DNA of 64,000 nucleotides. Source: Flavobacteriales bacterium (GTDB lineage: Bacteria; Bacteroidota; Bacteroidia; Flavobacteriales_F; PHOS-HE28). A model generated the notes under the pieces. The model ran no database searches. It was not told the origin of the DNA and saw nothing but the letters and a program-made list of their open reading frames with translations. Made by a program: the position numbers and the translations under genes. This document shows, piece after piece, positions 52,348-61,574 of the stretch (its first letter is position 1; each line of letters begins with the position of its first letter). The stretch lies in NCBI GenBank assembly GCA_016705545.1, contig JADIYA010000007.1:186001-250000 (forward strand), read 5' to 3'.

Positions 52348-54732
52348 CTACTCCTCTCGTTTCATCCAAGCCTGCACCATCCTCAGCTGGCCGTAGCCGA
52401 ATCGCCCCTGAAAATGGCCTGCGACGCTGTTCAGCCCTTCTTTGGGATTCTCGCGCATCCAGTCGGCAATGGCATCACGCTCACTCTCTAGCATGAGCTT
52501 GATGATATCCACCTCGCCCTCGGCGATGCCCCGAGCGAAATGCCCTTCGATGGTGCTCTTGGCCATGCTGCGTTTGGCGGCGATCTCTTCCAGCGTGAGG
52601 CCCTCCTTGTGCAGGGCGTAGGTGGTGGCGTAGGTGGCACCGACCGTGCGGGTCGGTGACCCGACCCTACCGGCGCCATCCGAAACATCGTTGGCGTTGG
52701 GGCGAATGCGTTTCCGGCCGGATTTCCCGCTGGCCTTCGGCTTGTGCTCTTCGGCCCACGCACGTGCCTCCCCCACCATCGCCGCGCGCCTCGAGGCCAG
52801 GCCTTGCTCGATTTCCTTCTGCCGCTTCACTTCTTCACCGTTGAGTATGCACGTCGTTAGGTAGCCGACCTTGGCGATGGTGGCCACCTTCTTCATCAGC
52901 ATGCCGTCGATCTCCTTCAGCGCGTTGGTGTACTCCTTGGTCTTGCTGAGCATCTCGGCCTGTGCCATGTGCTGGAAGAGTGCTTTCATCTGTGCGTGCA
53001 GTATTTCCCCGTAGTAGGCGCCGCCCTTCTCGATGCGCACCAGCAATTCCTCGCGCTTGTCCTCGTGGAGCAGCCGGATCAATTGATTGCGGAACTTCCG
53101 CGTGTTCTCTTCCTCGCTGCGCAGCTTCTCCTGAAAGCGCGTCAACGCGGTCTTCATGCCCTCGTCTTCGAACTGAGCCGTCTCCGGATGATCCTTCTGC
53201 GTGTAGTCGACCTTCCGCAGCATTTCGCTGAAGTCGAAGGTGCCCGCGAGCAGATGCTTGAGGTACTCGCGCTGGCTGGTCTTCAGTTGTTGCGGAAGCG
53301 GCTCTTGCTGCCCCCCCCGGTTCGTGAAGGCCACTACATCCTTGTCGCTGCTCACCACGCTGGAGTCGATACGCGTGCGCAGTATCAATCCATCCAATGA
53401 ACGCAGGCGCGAGAGCGCCACATAGACCTGCCCCGGTGCGAAAGCCTGCCCCACGTCGATGATGGCCTTGTTGAAGGTGAGGCCCTGGCTCTTGTGCACC
53501 GTGATGGCCCAAGCGAGTTTGATCGGATACTGCTCGAAGGTGCCGAGGACTTCCTCCTGTTGCTCCTTGGTGGCGGCATTCACCACGTAGCGCTTGTTCT
53601 CCCAGGTCTCGCGCTTCAGCCTATAGGGCTCGCCCGTATCCATCCGAACCATGATGCCGTCCTTGTCCAAGGCCTCCACCTTGGCAAGCTTGCCGTTGAA
53701 GTAGGCCTTCTCCACGTCGTTCTTCACGAACATGACCTGCGCGCCCACCTTCAACTCTATGCGCTCGAGCACCGGATACATGCTTTGCGGGAAGTCGCCG
53801 TCCACCTCGGCTTCAAAGGCCTGTGACTTGCCTGGCAGTTGAGCGAGCGCACGCTGGTTCAGCTCATCCGCCTTGTAGTTATGCGTGGTGAGGGTGATGA
53901 CGCCATCACTCTCTTCCATGCTGATCTCGGGTTTGAAGTACCTGTTCAGCTCGATGACATTCTCTGGCGTGACAGTGTTGTTCCTGAGGTTGTTCAGGAT
54001 GTGGATGAAGTCGCCGTCCTGCTGGCGGAAGATCTTATCGAGCTCGATGTGCGCATAGCCGTGCTCCTTGATCACGCGGCTCTCGAAGAAGTGCATGCTC
54101 GCGTAGTAGCGCTTCATCACGCGCCATTCGTCGTCCTTGACCACGGGCGGCAACTGATAAAGGTCGCCGATTAGCAGGACCTGCGCGCCACCGAAGCTCT
54201 GGTAGCGGTTCTGCCGTACGGCGCGCATGCGGAAGTCGATCGCGTCGATGAGGTCCGCGCGGAGCATGCTCACTTCATCAATGATGAGCAGGTCCAATTC
54301 GCGCAGCACATTGCGGCGGATGGCATTGAGCGGATGCCTCCGTGCGAGCGTGTCCTGATCATGGAAAGCGCCCTCGGGGATGTCGAGCGGCCGTTGCTTC
54401 TCCGGAAGGAAGGCCCCGAAAGGCAGCAGGAATTGCGAGTGAATGGTTACGCCCTTCGCGTTGAGCGCCGCTATGCCCGTGGGCGCTAGGATCACATAGC
54501 GCTTGTGCGTGCTGGCGGCTAGTTGGTGCAGGAAGGTGGTCTTCCCGGTACCCGCTTTGCCGGTGAGGAAGACGTGGCGGTTGGTGCTGTTAACGAAGCG
54601 TGCGGCCAACGTGGCCATCTCGGTTTCCTCGAAGACTTCCCCTGTCATCCGGTGCAAGATCGCTTCAGCAGAAATATGGGAGGTATGAGAAGGGATGGAG
54701 GTGTTGGACCTGACTGCTGCTTCAATAGCCAT
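52348..54732 (-). CDS. Pif1-like superfamily 1 helicase with C-terminal helix-turn-helix region
   Basis: A 794-aa protein. Helicase motif I is FLTGKAGTGKTTFLHQL, motif II LLIIDEVSML, motif III VLLIGDLYQLPPVV, and the C-terminal motifs AWAITVHKSQGLTF and GQVYVALSRLRSLDGL, as in Pif1/RecD-type helicases. The C terminus has an HTH-like segment (LHKEGLTLEEIAAKRSMAKS), an arrangement typical of Bacteroidota Pif1-like proteins. It probably unwinds DNA or G-quadruplexes in replication or repair. Start: ATG 54732 as the longest frame; ATG 54648 (MTGEVFEETEMATLA) is an attractive alternative because similarity starts there. The linker before the HTH carries a palindromic insert at 52638-52667 (GAGRVGSPTRTVGAT). 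Confidence 0.9.
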   Translation of the reverse strand: MAIEAAVRSNTSIPSHTSHISAEAILHRMTGEVFEETEMATLAARFVNSTNRHVFLTGKAGTGKTTFLHQLAASTHKRYVILAPTGIAALNAKGVTIHSQFLLPFGAFLPEKQRPLDIPEGAFHDQDTLARRHPLNAIRRNVLRELDLLIIDEVSMLRADLIDAIDFRMRAVRQNRYQSFGGAQVLLIGDLYQLPPVVKDDEWRVMKRYYASMHFFESRVIKEHGYAHIELDKIFRQQDGDFIHILNNLRNNTVTPENVIELNRYFKPEISMEESDGVITLTTHNYKADELNQRALAQLPGKSQAFEAEVDGDFPQSMYPVLERIELKVGAQVMFVKNDVEKAYFNGKLAKVEALDKDGIMVRMDTGEPYRLKRETWENKRYVVNAATKEQQEEVLGTFEQYPIKLAWAITVHKSQGLTFNKAIIDVGQAFAPGQVYVALSRLRSLDGLILRTRIDSSVVSSDKDVVAFTNRGGQQEPLPQQLKTSQREYLKHLLAGTFDFSEMLRKVDYTQKDHPETAQFEDEGMKTALTRFQEKLRSEEENTRKFRNQLIRLLHEDKREELLVRIEKGGAYYGEILHAQMKALFQHMAQAEMLSKTKEYTNALKEIDGMLMKKVATIAKVGYLTTCILNGEEVKRQKEIEQGLASRRAAMVGEARAWAEEHKPKASGKSGRKRIRPNANDVSDGAGRVGSPTRTVGATYATTYALHKEGLTLEEIAAKRSMAKSTIEGHFARGIAEGEVDIIKLMLESERDAIADWMRENPKEGLNSVAGHFQGRFGYGQLRMVQAWMKREE
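52638..52667. repeat. Palindromic mini-element inside the Pif1-like gene
   Basis: Two overlapping perfect hairpins share a middle arm: caccgacc (52638-52645) with ggtcggtg (52651-52658), and gggtcgg (52650-52656) with ccgaccc (52661-52667). The sequence is in frame in the linker before the C-terminal HTH and codes for Gly/Arg/Thr/Pro-rich residues. It looks like a REP-type palindromic insertion tolerated as protein linker. Confidence 0.55.
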
Positions 54733-54846
54733 CGGTTAAGCATGAACAGAACGGCTCCGGCTATCACTGACGGGAAAACCGTCATCCGGCACGAGCAGAA
54801 AGTAGAAGCGCGGCCATGCGCCACGCTCCCTATCACGAATGACTTA

Positions 54847-56055
54847 TCAACGCTCCACAACGAAACGGACCGATTGCACTCCGACGCGCAAAAGGTAGAG
54901 GCCTGGCTGAAGCATGCTCACATCAATGCGCTGACGCTGACCATTCGCGCGCGCTCCGATCACGATGCGGCCGCGCGAATCAAGCACTTCCACTGTCGTG
55001 GATACAGCCTGATCCAGAGACACGTCCACGAATGCGCTCGCCGGATTGGGGGACAAGCGGAAGGAAGCTGCCTCGCGCTCCTCAACGCCGATGTTGATAT
55101 CGCTGATGCGCGTGAGGCCCGTGCTGGTGGCCACCCAGATGCTGTTCGCGTCAGCCGCCAGCCGCCGCACATTCGGGCCAGCAAGGCCATCGCTCTCATC
55201 GTACTGATCCCAGACGCCATCGGTATACACGCTCACGCCGCCCACGGTAACAAGGTAATCGACATACACGCCTGCCCAGATGCGACCGTACGCATCGATG
55301 ACCAAATCCGTAATGGGATTCAGTTCATCTGGCGGAGGAAGGATGAACACGGTCTCATGATCCACGATGTGGGCGTTGGACGCGCTGAGCACCGAGATTC
55401 CATCCGCAGTGGCCACCCATCGTTCCTGGGCGTTGTTCACCACGATGCTGCGAAGCCGATTGCTCAGCAGGCCCCCTGCAGTCGTCACCGCGGAGAAAGT
55501 GCTGCCGTTGAACACGATCATGCCGCCGAGGCCTCCGCTAAGGAGCACATCGCCATTGCCGGCGAAGGCTACGTGCGTGGTGCCCCCGAAGGGAATGCTT
55601 GGCGAGCCGAAAGCGGTGAAGGTGCTCGCGCTGAATCGGGTGGCACCATTGATCGTGGCGATCCACACATCGCCGTTGGGCGCCTGTTTGATGTTCTTGA
55701 TCTCGTTGTCGCTGAGGCCATTGGCCGTCGTGTAGTTGGTGAAGGTGCTGCCCTGCAGGACGCTCAGGCCGAAATCGGTGCCTACCCATACGTCGCCATT
55801 GTCAAGGACCTCGATGGCATAGGTGTCATCATTCAGGAAGGTCGGGTGCGAGCCAACACTATAGGTGTTGAATGTGGTGCCATCGAACGAGGCGATGCCA
55901 GCTGCTGTAGCGACCCAGATCTTTCCATCAGGCGCCACGGCCACATCACGTACATCAAGATTGGGCAGCCCCTGGCCTGTGCCGTAGGTAGTAAAGGTCT
56001 GCGCGCGCAAGACAACGGTTGTTGACAGCGCGATCAGTGAGAGAAGGTGCTTCAT
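54847..56055 (-). CDS. T9SS-secreted beta-propeller protein (Reg_prop repeats)
   Basis: A 402-aa protein; signal peptide HLLSLIALSTTVVLRAQ. Propeller repeats: LPNLDVRDVAVAPDGKIWVA, DDTYAIEVLDNGDVWVGT, SDNEIKNIKQAPNGDVWIAT, RLRSIVVNNAQERWVATAD, NPITDLVIDAYGRIWAGV, NVRRLAADANSIWVATSTG. T9SS type A tail: RLSPNPASAFVDVSLDQ to LYLLRVGVQSVRFVVE. It resembles the 42863 protein in architecture. Its start overlaps the stop of the CotH-like gene by 4 nt (ATGA), so the three genes of this cluster are translationally coupled. Ligand unknown. Confidence 0.87.
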   Translation of the reverse strand: MKHLLSLIALSTTVVLRAQTFTTYGTGQGLPNLDVRDVAVAPDGKIWVATAAGIASFDGTTFNTYSVGSHPTFLNDDTYAIEVLDNGDVWVGTDFGLSVLQGSTFTNYTTANGLSDNEIKNIKQAPNGDVWIATINGATRFSASTFTAFGSPSIPFGGTTHVAFAGNGDVLLSGGLGGMIVFNGSTFSAVTTAGGLLSNRLRSIVVNNAQERWVATADGISVLSASNAHIVDHETVFILPPPDELNPITDLVIDAYGRIWAGVYVDYLVTVGGVSVYTDGVWDQYDESDGLAGPNVRRLAADANSIWVATSTGLTRISDINIGVEEREAASFRLSPNPASAFVDVSLDQAVSTTVEVLDSRGRIVIGARANGQRQRIDVSMLQPGLYLLRVGVQSVRFVVER

Positions 56056-58316
56056 GGGATGATGAGGAGGGGTTTTGTCAATGTGGCATCACCAAAGGTG
56101 GCGCGCAAGGTGTAGTGCCCGGCGGCCAAGGCGAAGGTGCGCAATTCGATCAACTGTCGACCTGCGAGTGCAGCTGGTCCCGCCACTCGCTGGCCATCTG
56201 AGCGGAAGACCTCCACCTCGAATTCGCCATCGCGGTCGATGAACGCGAAAACATCGGTGCTGCCGGGGTTCGGCCAGAGCTGAAAGGAGGCATCAGCATC
56301 GAGACCGACAGTTGGCAGGTTGTACGCCTTGAAGGTGGGCGACATGCGAGTGAAGCCGCCCGTTCCGTTGGGTGACCGGGCCCAGCTGTAGATCGGGTAT
56401 TGTGCGCCATAGCTAACCTGATCGATGACATTATCCGCATCGTAGGCCAGCAAGAGGCTCCCCCCATCCGCATCGAGCTTGAAGCTCGCGTGGCAGTCGT
56501 CCACCCATTCGCGGTCATCGGCCCAGATGATGAGGTACTCCCCGGGCGCAAGCGTGAAGGCGGGCATGTACCACTTCTGCACGTCAGCGGGATCATCACT
56601 GAGGTAAAGGCCGTTGGTCGTGATCACCGCATCGCTTGCGTTGAACAGCTCGATCCAATCACCTGTGCTGCCTGAGGCATCGGGCTGCGTGCGGTTGTCA
56701 GCCATCAGCTCATTGACCACCAAGGAGCCCGGAGCGAGCCGCGTGAAGATGCGGTGCGTCTTGTACGCCGCGCCGCGCGGAGAGAACTCACCGGCCATAG
56801 CATTCTCCGCGTAGATGTAATACTCGACCAGGTTCGCTTCGGCGATGAAGGTCGCCCCGTAGAGGCCATCGCCCGCGGCCCCATCGCCATGTGCGCCATC
56901 GTCGAGCATCGCGATGCGCTCAAAGCGGCCGCGCTCTGCGAAGCGGTAAGCGATGAAAGCACTGTCTGCATCCGAGATCGCACTGGTGATGGTGATCGCT
57001 TCACCCACGCTGATATCCACAGGCGCGTTCTGAGGCCAGCTGATTCCAGGCTGGCCCGTATAGCCCTGAACGGTCTGCAAGTAGGCGTTGCGGCTGTTCA
57101 TGAGCGATGCGATGCCCGGATATGCGATGGTGAAGCTCACCTGGTCGGCCAGGTTGTCGAGGAAGCCTTGGTAGCTGTAGAACTTGTTCGCATCGGCCTG
57201 CACATGAGGGTCGATGAGGGTGCGCAACTGCTCGGCGAGCTGATAGATGTCACCATTCACGAAATGCTCCTCGATGATCGCGCGGATGTGCGCGAGGTAC
57301 ATCCGTCGATGCATGGGGACCTCGAACAGGCTTCGCATCAGCGGCCGCTCAGAAACGCTCACGCCGCTGTAATGGCTAAGCGGATTGATGCTCGCCGCCT
57401 GCGTCACGCTGAATCCGTTCCAATAGGTGCTTGCATCAGAGAGCCGGAATGCGCCGAAGCTCATGTTCATGTCCCACGGGATGGTGTTCCACAGGCCTTC
57501 GTTGTCGCGGTAGAGGTAGTAGTTCTGCGCGTAGCCCACGTAGCTGTCGAAGTTGATGAGCGCGTAGTTGAGCGCATGCATCCAAAGGGCGCGATCCACA
57601 TTCAGCACGCTATCGATCCTCTGCGGGTTCACGTTCAGCGCATCGATCAGCTCAAGCAGGTGGCCCCAGCCGAGCGTACTCTGCATCTCATAGAGCGAAT
57701 AGTACCCGGCACTATCTGCTCCCGGCGCGTCGCTCAGGTTGCAGTTGTCGCCCGTGAGGTCCACCATGGGCGGATTGCCTTTGAAGAAGGCACCGTTATT
57801 CTCCCCGAAATGGGCCTTGAGGAAATCGTTCGACACATCCTCCGTGACCACATAGAGGCCTTGCAGCGTGTCGTTCACGAACACGTTCGCGTAGCTGGCC
57901 CGGGAAGCGGGCATGTAGTCGCGAGCGATCTGGTAGGTGAGGACTTCACGCAGGAACGAGGGGTCCTGGAACACGTTGCTGAGCTTGATCTTCTTTTGGC
58001 CTTGGTAATCCTGGCCGCTCACGGTGTGGTTCAGGTCGATGTTGAACGGGTTCTTGGCACGGCCGGAGCTATAGGAACTGTAGCCTTTGAAGCGGATGCC
58101 GCAACCTTGTAGCACGGTGCCGTCTATGGAGACCTGGCCGGTGAGCCTGCCATTCTCGCCCTGCGTGTAGAGGTCCTCCAGTTGCGATCGCCAATCCGCT
58201 TCGGCGAAGGTCAAGCGGATCTCGTGCACAACGCCCAGGTCAAATAGATCGGATTGCGGACGCGCCTGAAGCACGGCCACAATCGCCACGACCAAGAGCA
58301 AGATCCGGTCTCGCAT
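56052..58316 (-). CDS. CotH-kinase-family T9SS-secreted protein with lamin-tail domain
   Basis: A 754-aa secreted protein. Signal peptide RILLLVVAIVAVLQARPQ. The CotH kinase-like domain spans residues ~25-370: VHEIRLTFAEADWRSQL, CGIRFKGYSSYSSGRAKNPF, KLSNVFQDPSFLREVLTYQI, YVVTEDVSNDFLKAHFG, and the metal-site Asp in NTIPWDMNMSFGAF. CotH proteins in Bacillus phosphorylate spore-coat proteins; here an extracellular protein kinase is an inference. A chromosome-condensation-like stretch and a lamin-tail domain follow (LVVNELMADNRTQPDASG, DWIELFNASD, LAPGEYLIIWADD). T9SS tail: QLWPNPGSTDVFAFID. ATG 58316 chosen; the codon before is TTG. Overlaps both neighbours by 4 nt. Confidence 0.88.
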   Translation of the reverse strand: MRDRILLLVVAIVAVLQARPQSDLFDLGVVHEIRLTFAEADWRSQLEDLYTQGENGRLTGQVSIDGTVLQGCGIRFKGYSSYSSGRAKNPFNIDLNHTVSGQDYQGQKKIKLSNVFQDPSFLREVLTYQIARDYMPASRASYANVFVNDTLQGLYVVTEDVSNDFLKAHFGENNGAFFKGNPPMVDLTGDNCNLSDAPGADSAGYYSLYEMQSTLGWGHLLELIDALNVNPQRIDSVLNVDRALWMHALNYALINFDSYVGYAQNYYLYRDNEGLWNTIPWDMNMSFGAFRLSDASTYWNGFSVTQAASINPLSHYSGVSVSERPLMRSLFEVPMHRRMYLAHIRAIIEEHFVNGDIYQLAEQLRTLIDPHVQADANKFYSYQGFLDNLADQVSFTIAYPGIASLMNSRNAYLQTVQGYTGQPGISWPQNAPVDISVGEAITITSAISDADSAFIAYRFAERGRFERIAMLDDGAHGDGAAGDGLYGATFIAEANLVEYYIYAENAMAGEFSPRGAAYKTHRIFTRLAPGSLVVNELMADNRTQPDASGSTGDWIELFNASDAVITTNGLYLSDDPADVQKWYMPAFTLAPGEYLIIWADDREWVDDCHASFKLDADGGSLLLAYDADNVIDQVSYGAQYPIYSWARSPNGTGGFTRMSPTFKAYNLPTVGLDADASFQLWPNPGSTDVFAFIDRDGEFEVEVFRSDGQRVAGPAALAGRQLIELRTFALAAGHYTLRATFGDATLTKPLLIIP

Positions 58317-59806
58317 CAATGCGCCACCACCAGCTTCCTGGATTGCCGGTCGCCAGTGCTGTGTTCAAGCACAATAGTATAAACGCCGTCGGGCAGGGTG
58401 CTCACATCGATTGTCCAGTCCGGAAGCTGCCGCCTCACGGTGCGGCCGCTCGCGTCCAGGACAACATACGCTCGCAAGGTCTCCACTTCCACACCCACGA
58501 GGCTCACCTGCTGGTTCGCCGGGTTGGGGAACATGCCGAAGGAAACGGCCGCCTCTTCCGTGAGCACTTCAGTGGTGATCCCGCATGGATCGTTCAGCAA
58601 GGTGATGATGCCCGGATGGTCACAGGTGTATCGGAAACCCTTCTGCGGCCCTGCATTGTACTGCCAGACCAGTTGGTTGGAGCTGTTCACTTCGTACATG
58701 TATTGCTGTGAGACCGCGCAGAAGACATTGCCGTTGGGCATGAGCTCAGCCGCGCTCTGGCCGCTGGCATTGGCCAGGCACTGATGGCGGAAATCGTAGG
58801 TGTTCGGCCCCCATACGGTTCCCGGTGTCCATGGGTAGTTGAAGCCGTCCATCGCTGGGTTGATGGCATCCACGACGGACGAATTCCCGCTGCCACCGCT
58901 ATTATTGAAAAAGGAGATCCAGCCATCCATGGCGCCGCCCTTCACCCACTTGGGGTCATGCACAGCGGCAGTTATCCGCTGCGTGCCGGATACTCCATAG
59001 TTCGCCGGCTTGCCCCAGCGGAACAGGAAATCGCCTCCGCGCCCCCCGTTGCCACCGGTATGGCCAGTCGCCTCTGCGGTTGTTGTGCTGTGGTCGATGA
59101 TGAAGATCTCACTGAGGTAACGCGCGCTGAAGACGATCTGATCGAGTTCCTCGTTGTAATCGATGCCGTTCTCGTGGAACCAGTCGATTCCGCCGGGTCC
59201 CGCCCCGCCGGAGACCGATACGTTGATGTTCATGCGGTGCGGGTTCTCCGCAATGGGCATGTAGTTGGGCTTGGCTGCATCTGCATATTGGATGAAGCGA
59301 TCAAGCATCTCCCATTGCCATACCACCTGCGCCGTGCTACCGGTGGGCTGGATCTCGATGATGCGGCCAGGGTACTTGGCCGATGCGCCGGTGTAGCCCA
59401 ACGCCTGCAACTCGGCTACCGTTTTCTTCACATAAGCCAACAGCAGCACATTTCCGTTCGGCATCAGGCAGATGTCGTGGTGCGTCACGTAATCAGCGGT
59501 GGAATAGATGAAATCCCACACCACCTGGCCTTGCGGATTCAGCTCCTGCACACGACCGCTCACCGCCGCCGTGTTGATCTGATTCCCGCTGTTCACCGCG
59601 CTGCGCACCAGATTGCCGTTCGGCTTCAAGGCCATGGCATAACTGAAATTGGTGGGACAGGTCCACGTGTAGGCGATCTGCTGGCTGGCGTTGATCAGGC
59701 GTGCGGTTGTGTTGTTGCTGAGGTTGTAAAGCGCAAAGCCGTCGAATTGGGCAGAAGCCGTGGTGGCCAAGCCGAAACCAATGGCAAGGATTGAATTCCG
59801 GAACAT
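58316..59806 (-). CDS. Aryl-sulfate sulfotransferase-like (ASST) T9SS-secreted protein
   Basis: A 496-aa protein; ATG 59806 starts a signal peptide (FRNSILAIGFGLATTASAQ). The ASST-like propeller is recognisable from PNGNLVRSAVNSGN, VTHHDICLMPNGNVLLLAYV, DRFIQYADAAKPNYM, IDWFHENGIDYNEELDQIV and FLFRWGKPANYG. ASST enzymes transfer sulfate between phenolic compounds using an active-site His; His in THHDI and DWFHEN are candidates, but I cannot assign it. It ends with a T9SS type A tail (GMFPNPANQQVSLVGVE). First gene of the coupled cluster with the CotH-like and propeller genes. It could also be a non-enzymatic propeller of the same fold. Confidence 0.82.
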   Translation of the reverse strand: MFRNSILAIGFGLATTASAQFDGFALYNLSNNTTARLINASQQIAYTWTCPTNFSYAMALKPNGNLVRSAVNSGNQINTAAVSGRVQELNPQGQVVWDFIYSTADYVTHHDICLMPNGNVLLLAYVKKTVAELQALGYTGASAKYPGRIIEIQPTGSTAQVVWQWEMLDRFIQYADAAKPNYMPIAENPHRMNINVSVSGGAGPGGIDWFHENGIDYNEELDQIVFSARYLSEIFIIDHSTTTAEATGHTGGNGGRGGDFLFRWGKPANYGVSGTQRITAAVHDPKWVKGGAMDGWISFFNNSGGSGNSSVVDAINPAMDGFNYPWTPGTVWGPNTYDFRHQCLANASGQSAAELMPNGNVFCAVSQQYMYEVNSSNQLVWQYNAGPQKGFRYTCDHPGIITLLNDPCGITTEVLTEEAAVSFGMFPNPANQQVSLVGVEVETLRAYVVLDASGRTVRRQLPDWTIDVSTLPDGVYTIVLEHSTGDRQSRKLVVAH

Positions 59807-60069
59807 GTGCTTGGTGAGGTGGTTTGTGGGTGAGGAACCGGCGCAAGGGAACGCCATTTTCATGCAGGCTTCACACAAAAGTGACATTCGCTCCGATGTC
59901 GCCTTGCCCGATTGGTTTAACCCATGCTCTACTCCGACGAAAGGGTTTCGATGAACGACCGAAATCAATGGACGAAGGCAGCAACCGTCCAATCGCCTCA
60001 CTCAGGAATGATTCGAGTCGCCAGCGTACACTTGGGCACCGCATGCCAACAGGCAGTGGGGAATCCGCC

Positions 60070-60849
60070 ATGTGCTACGGGGTGAAAGCGCGCACGGAGA
60101 TGAGCCTGCGGATTGCCAAGAGCCGTGGGTCCAAAGAAGCGGCCGATAAGCTCACCCGGCTGCTGAACCCCATCCCCGAATTGGACCTTCATTACGCGAA
60201 CGCTTTCACGCACCCGCGCATGGTGCTTTACACCGATGCCGAGCCGCATGACCCGCAGTTGGCGCTTTGGGGCCTGGTGCCCGCCTGGGTGAATGATGCG
60301 GACCAGCAGCGCGCGATCTGGAACCAGACGCTCAACGCACGTGGCGAGAGCATCTTCGAGAAGCCTGCGTTCAGGAATTCGGCGCGAGGGCGGCGCGCCA
60401 TCGTGCATGTCGAGGGCTTTTATGAGCATCATCATTTCGGCAAGAAGGCCTACCCCTACTTCATCCACCTGAAGGACAGGCCGCACTTCGCACTGGCTGC
60501 GCTTTGGGACATCTGGAAAGACCCTGACAGTGGCACATCCATGCTCACCTTCAGCATCGTGACCTGCGAGGGCAATGAGCTGCTTCAGCGCATCCACAAC
60601 AATCCGAAGCTCGAGGGACCGCGCATGCCGGTGATCCTCACGGAAGAGGAAGAAGCGCAGTGGCTGGCCCCGGTCCATAACCGATCGGATGAGGAAGCCA
60701 TCATGCGGTTGATAAAACCCTACCCCAACGAGGCAATGGCTGCCTACAGCGTGCGCCCCTTGCTCGGTAAAGAAGGATTGGGCAATTCCCCGGTCGCTAG
60801 CGACGCTTTCGAGTATCCAGAGCTGATCCTCGCAGACCCGTTGGCCTGA
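60070..60849 (+). CDS. SRAP/YedK-HMCES-like protein (abasic-site DNA-protein crosslinking)
   Basis: A 259-aa protein of the SOS-response-associated peptidase family, which shields abasic sites in single-stranded DNA by a thiazolidine link to its N-terminal Cys. Start ATG 60070 is forced by the need for Cys at position 2 (MCYGVKAR); a longer reading from further upstream would bury it. Conserved elements: WGLVPAWV, WNQTLNARGESIFEKPAFR (Asn, Arg), VHVEGFYEHHH (active-site Glu), and LLQRIHNNPKLEGPRMPVIL (active-site His). The MCY start is a variant of the usual MCG. It stands between the T9SS cluster and pabA with no operon partner. Confidence 0.88.
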   Translation: MCYGVKARTEMSLRIAKSRGSKEAADKLTRLLNPIPELDLHYANAFTHPRMVLYTDAEPHDPQLALWGLVPAWVNDADQQRAIWNQTLNARGESIFEKPAFRNSARGRRAIVHVEGFYEHHHFGKKAYPYFIHLKDRPHFALAALWDIWKDPDSGTSMLTFSIVTCEGNELLQRIHNNPKLEGPRMPVILTEEEEAQWLAPVHNRSDEEAIMRLIKPYPNEAMAAYSVRPLLGKEGLGNSPVASDAFEYPELILADPLA

Positions 60850-60856
60850 TGCCGTC

Positions 60857-61420
60857 TTAGTCAGCAAGCCAGTTCGCGATGATGCGGGGGCCATCTGGGG
60901 TGAGCACGCTCTCCGGATGGAACTGCACCCCGCACACTCGGAAGTGCGCGCGGCGAAGGGCCATCACGACGCCCTCAGCACTGCGAGCGGTCACGTGCAA
61001 TTCAGCCGGTAAGCTTGCTTCGTCTGCTGCCCAACTGTGATAAAGGCCGACTTCGAAGGGCGATGGCAATCCCTGGAAGAGTGGATCAACCGGTTCCTCA
61101 ACCGTGCACGAAACCGCGGCTCCGTGCATGACCCGGGACTGATTCAACAATCGGCCGCCACATGCTTCCACAATGGCCTGCATGCCCAGGCACACGCCGA
61201 GGATGGGGTGCGAGGGCATCAGCGCTTGCAGCAGCGGCATGGTGATCCCTGCTTCTGATGGGAGGCCTGGTCCCGGAGAGATCACGATCCGCTCATAGCG
61301 CGAAGCCTCACTGATGCTGATGGCGTCATTCCGCACCACATCCACCTGCGCATGCACAGCCAGCAGGTGGTGCAGGTTCCAGGTGAAGGAATCGTAGTTA
61401 TCGAGGAGCAGGATCCGCAC
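60857..61420 (-). CDS. Anthranilate/aminodeoxychorismate synthase component II (class I glutamine amidotransferase)
   Basis: A 187-aa amidotransferase supplying ammonia from glutamine to anthranilate synthase (tryptophan) or aminodeoxychorismate synthase (folate). Start is GTG 61420 (MRILLLDNYDSFTWNL). Motifs: VISPGPGLPSEAG, nucleophile Cys in LGVCLGMQAI, and His/Glu in VQFHPESVLTPDG. No trpE/pabB partner is visible in the window, so I cannot choose between PabA and TrpG; a standalone gene with GLYHSWAAD in place of the usual RYHSL is slightly atypical. It converges with the SRAP gene across a 7-nt gap. Confidence 0.9.
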   Translation of the reverse strand: MRILLLDNYDSFTWNLHHLLAVHAQVDVVRNDAISISEASRYERIVISPGPGLPSEAGITMPLLQALMPSHPILGVCLGMQAIVEACGGRLLNQSRVMHGAAVSCTVEEPVDPLFQGLPSPFEVGLYHSWAADEASLPAELHVTARSAEGVVMALRRAHFRVCGVQFHPESVLTPDGPRIIANWLAD

Positions 61421-61574
61421 GCGCCGATTGCTTATGGGCTTGAAGGCGCCAACCTATGCCAGAAGCTGCACAGTAATGCCGCTTCCGTCCACCGGTAGCC
61501 GTTGACGGATGGCCGCGAACGGCACAACACCGCCCCGGCCTTCCGCGTATCATTGACCGAAAGCCCTGCACCGC

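Noticed and set aside
56754..58112. Plus-strand 452-aa open frame
   Set aside because: Antisense to the CotH-like gene; no motif, His/Val/Arg-rich.
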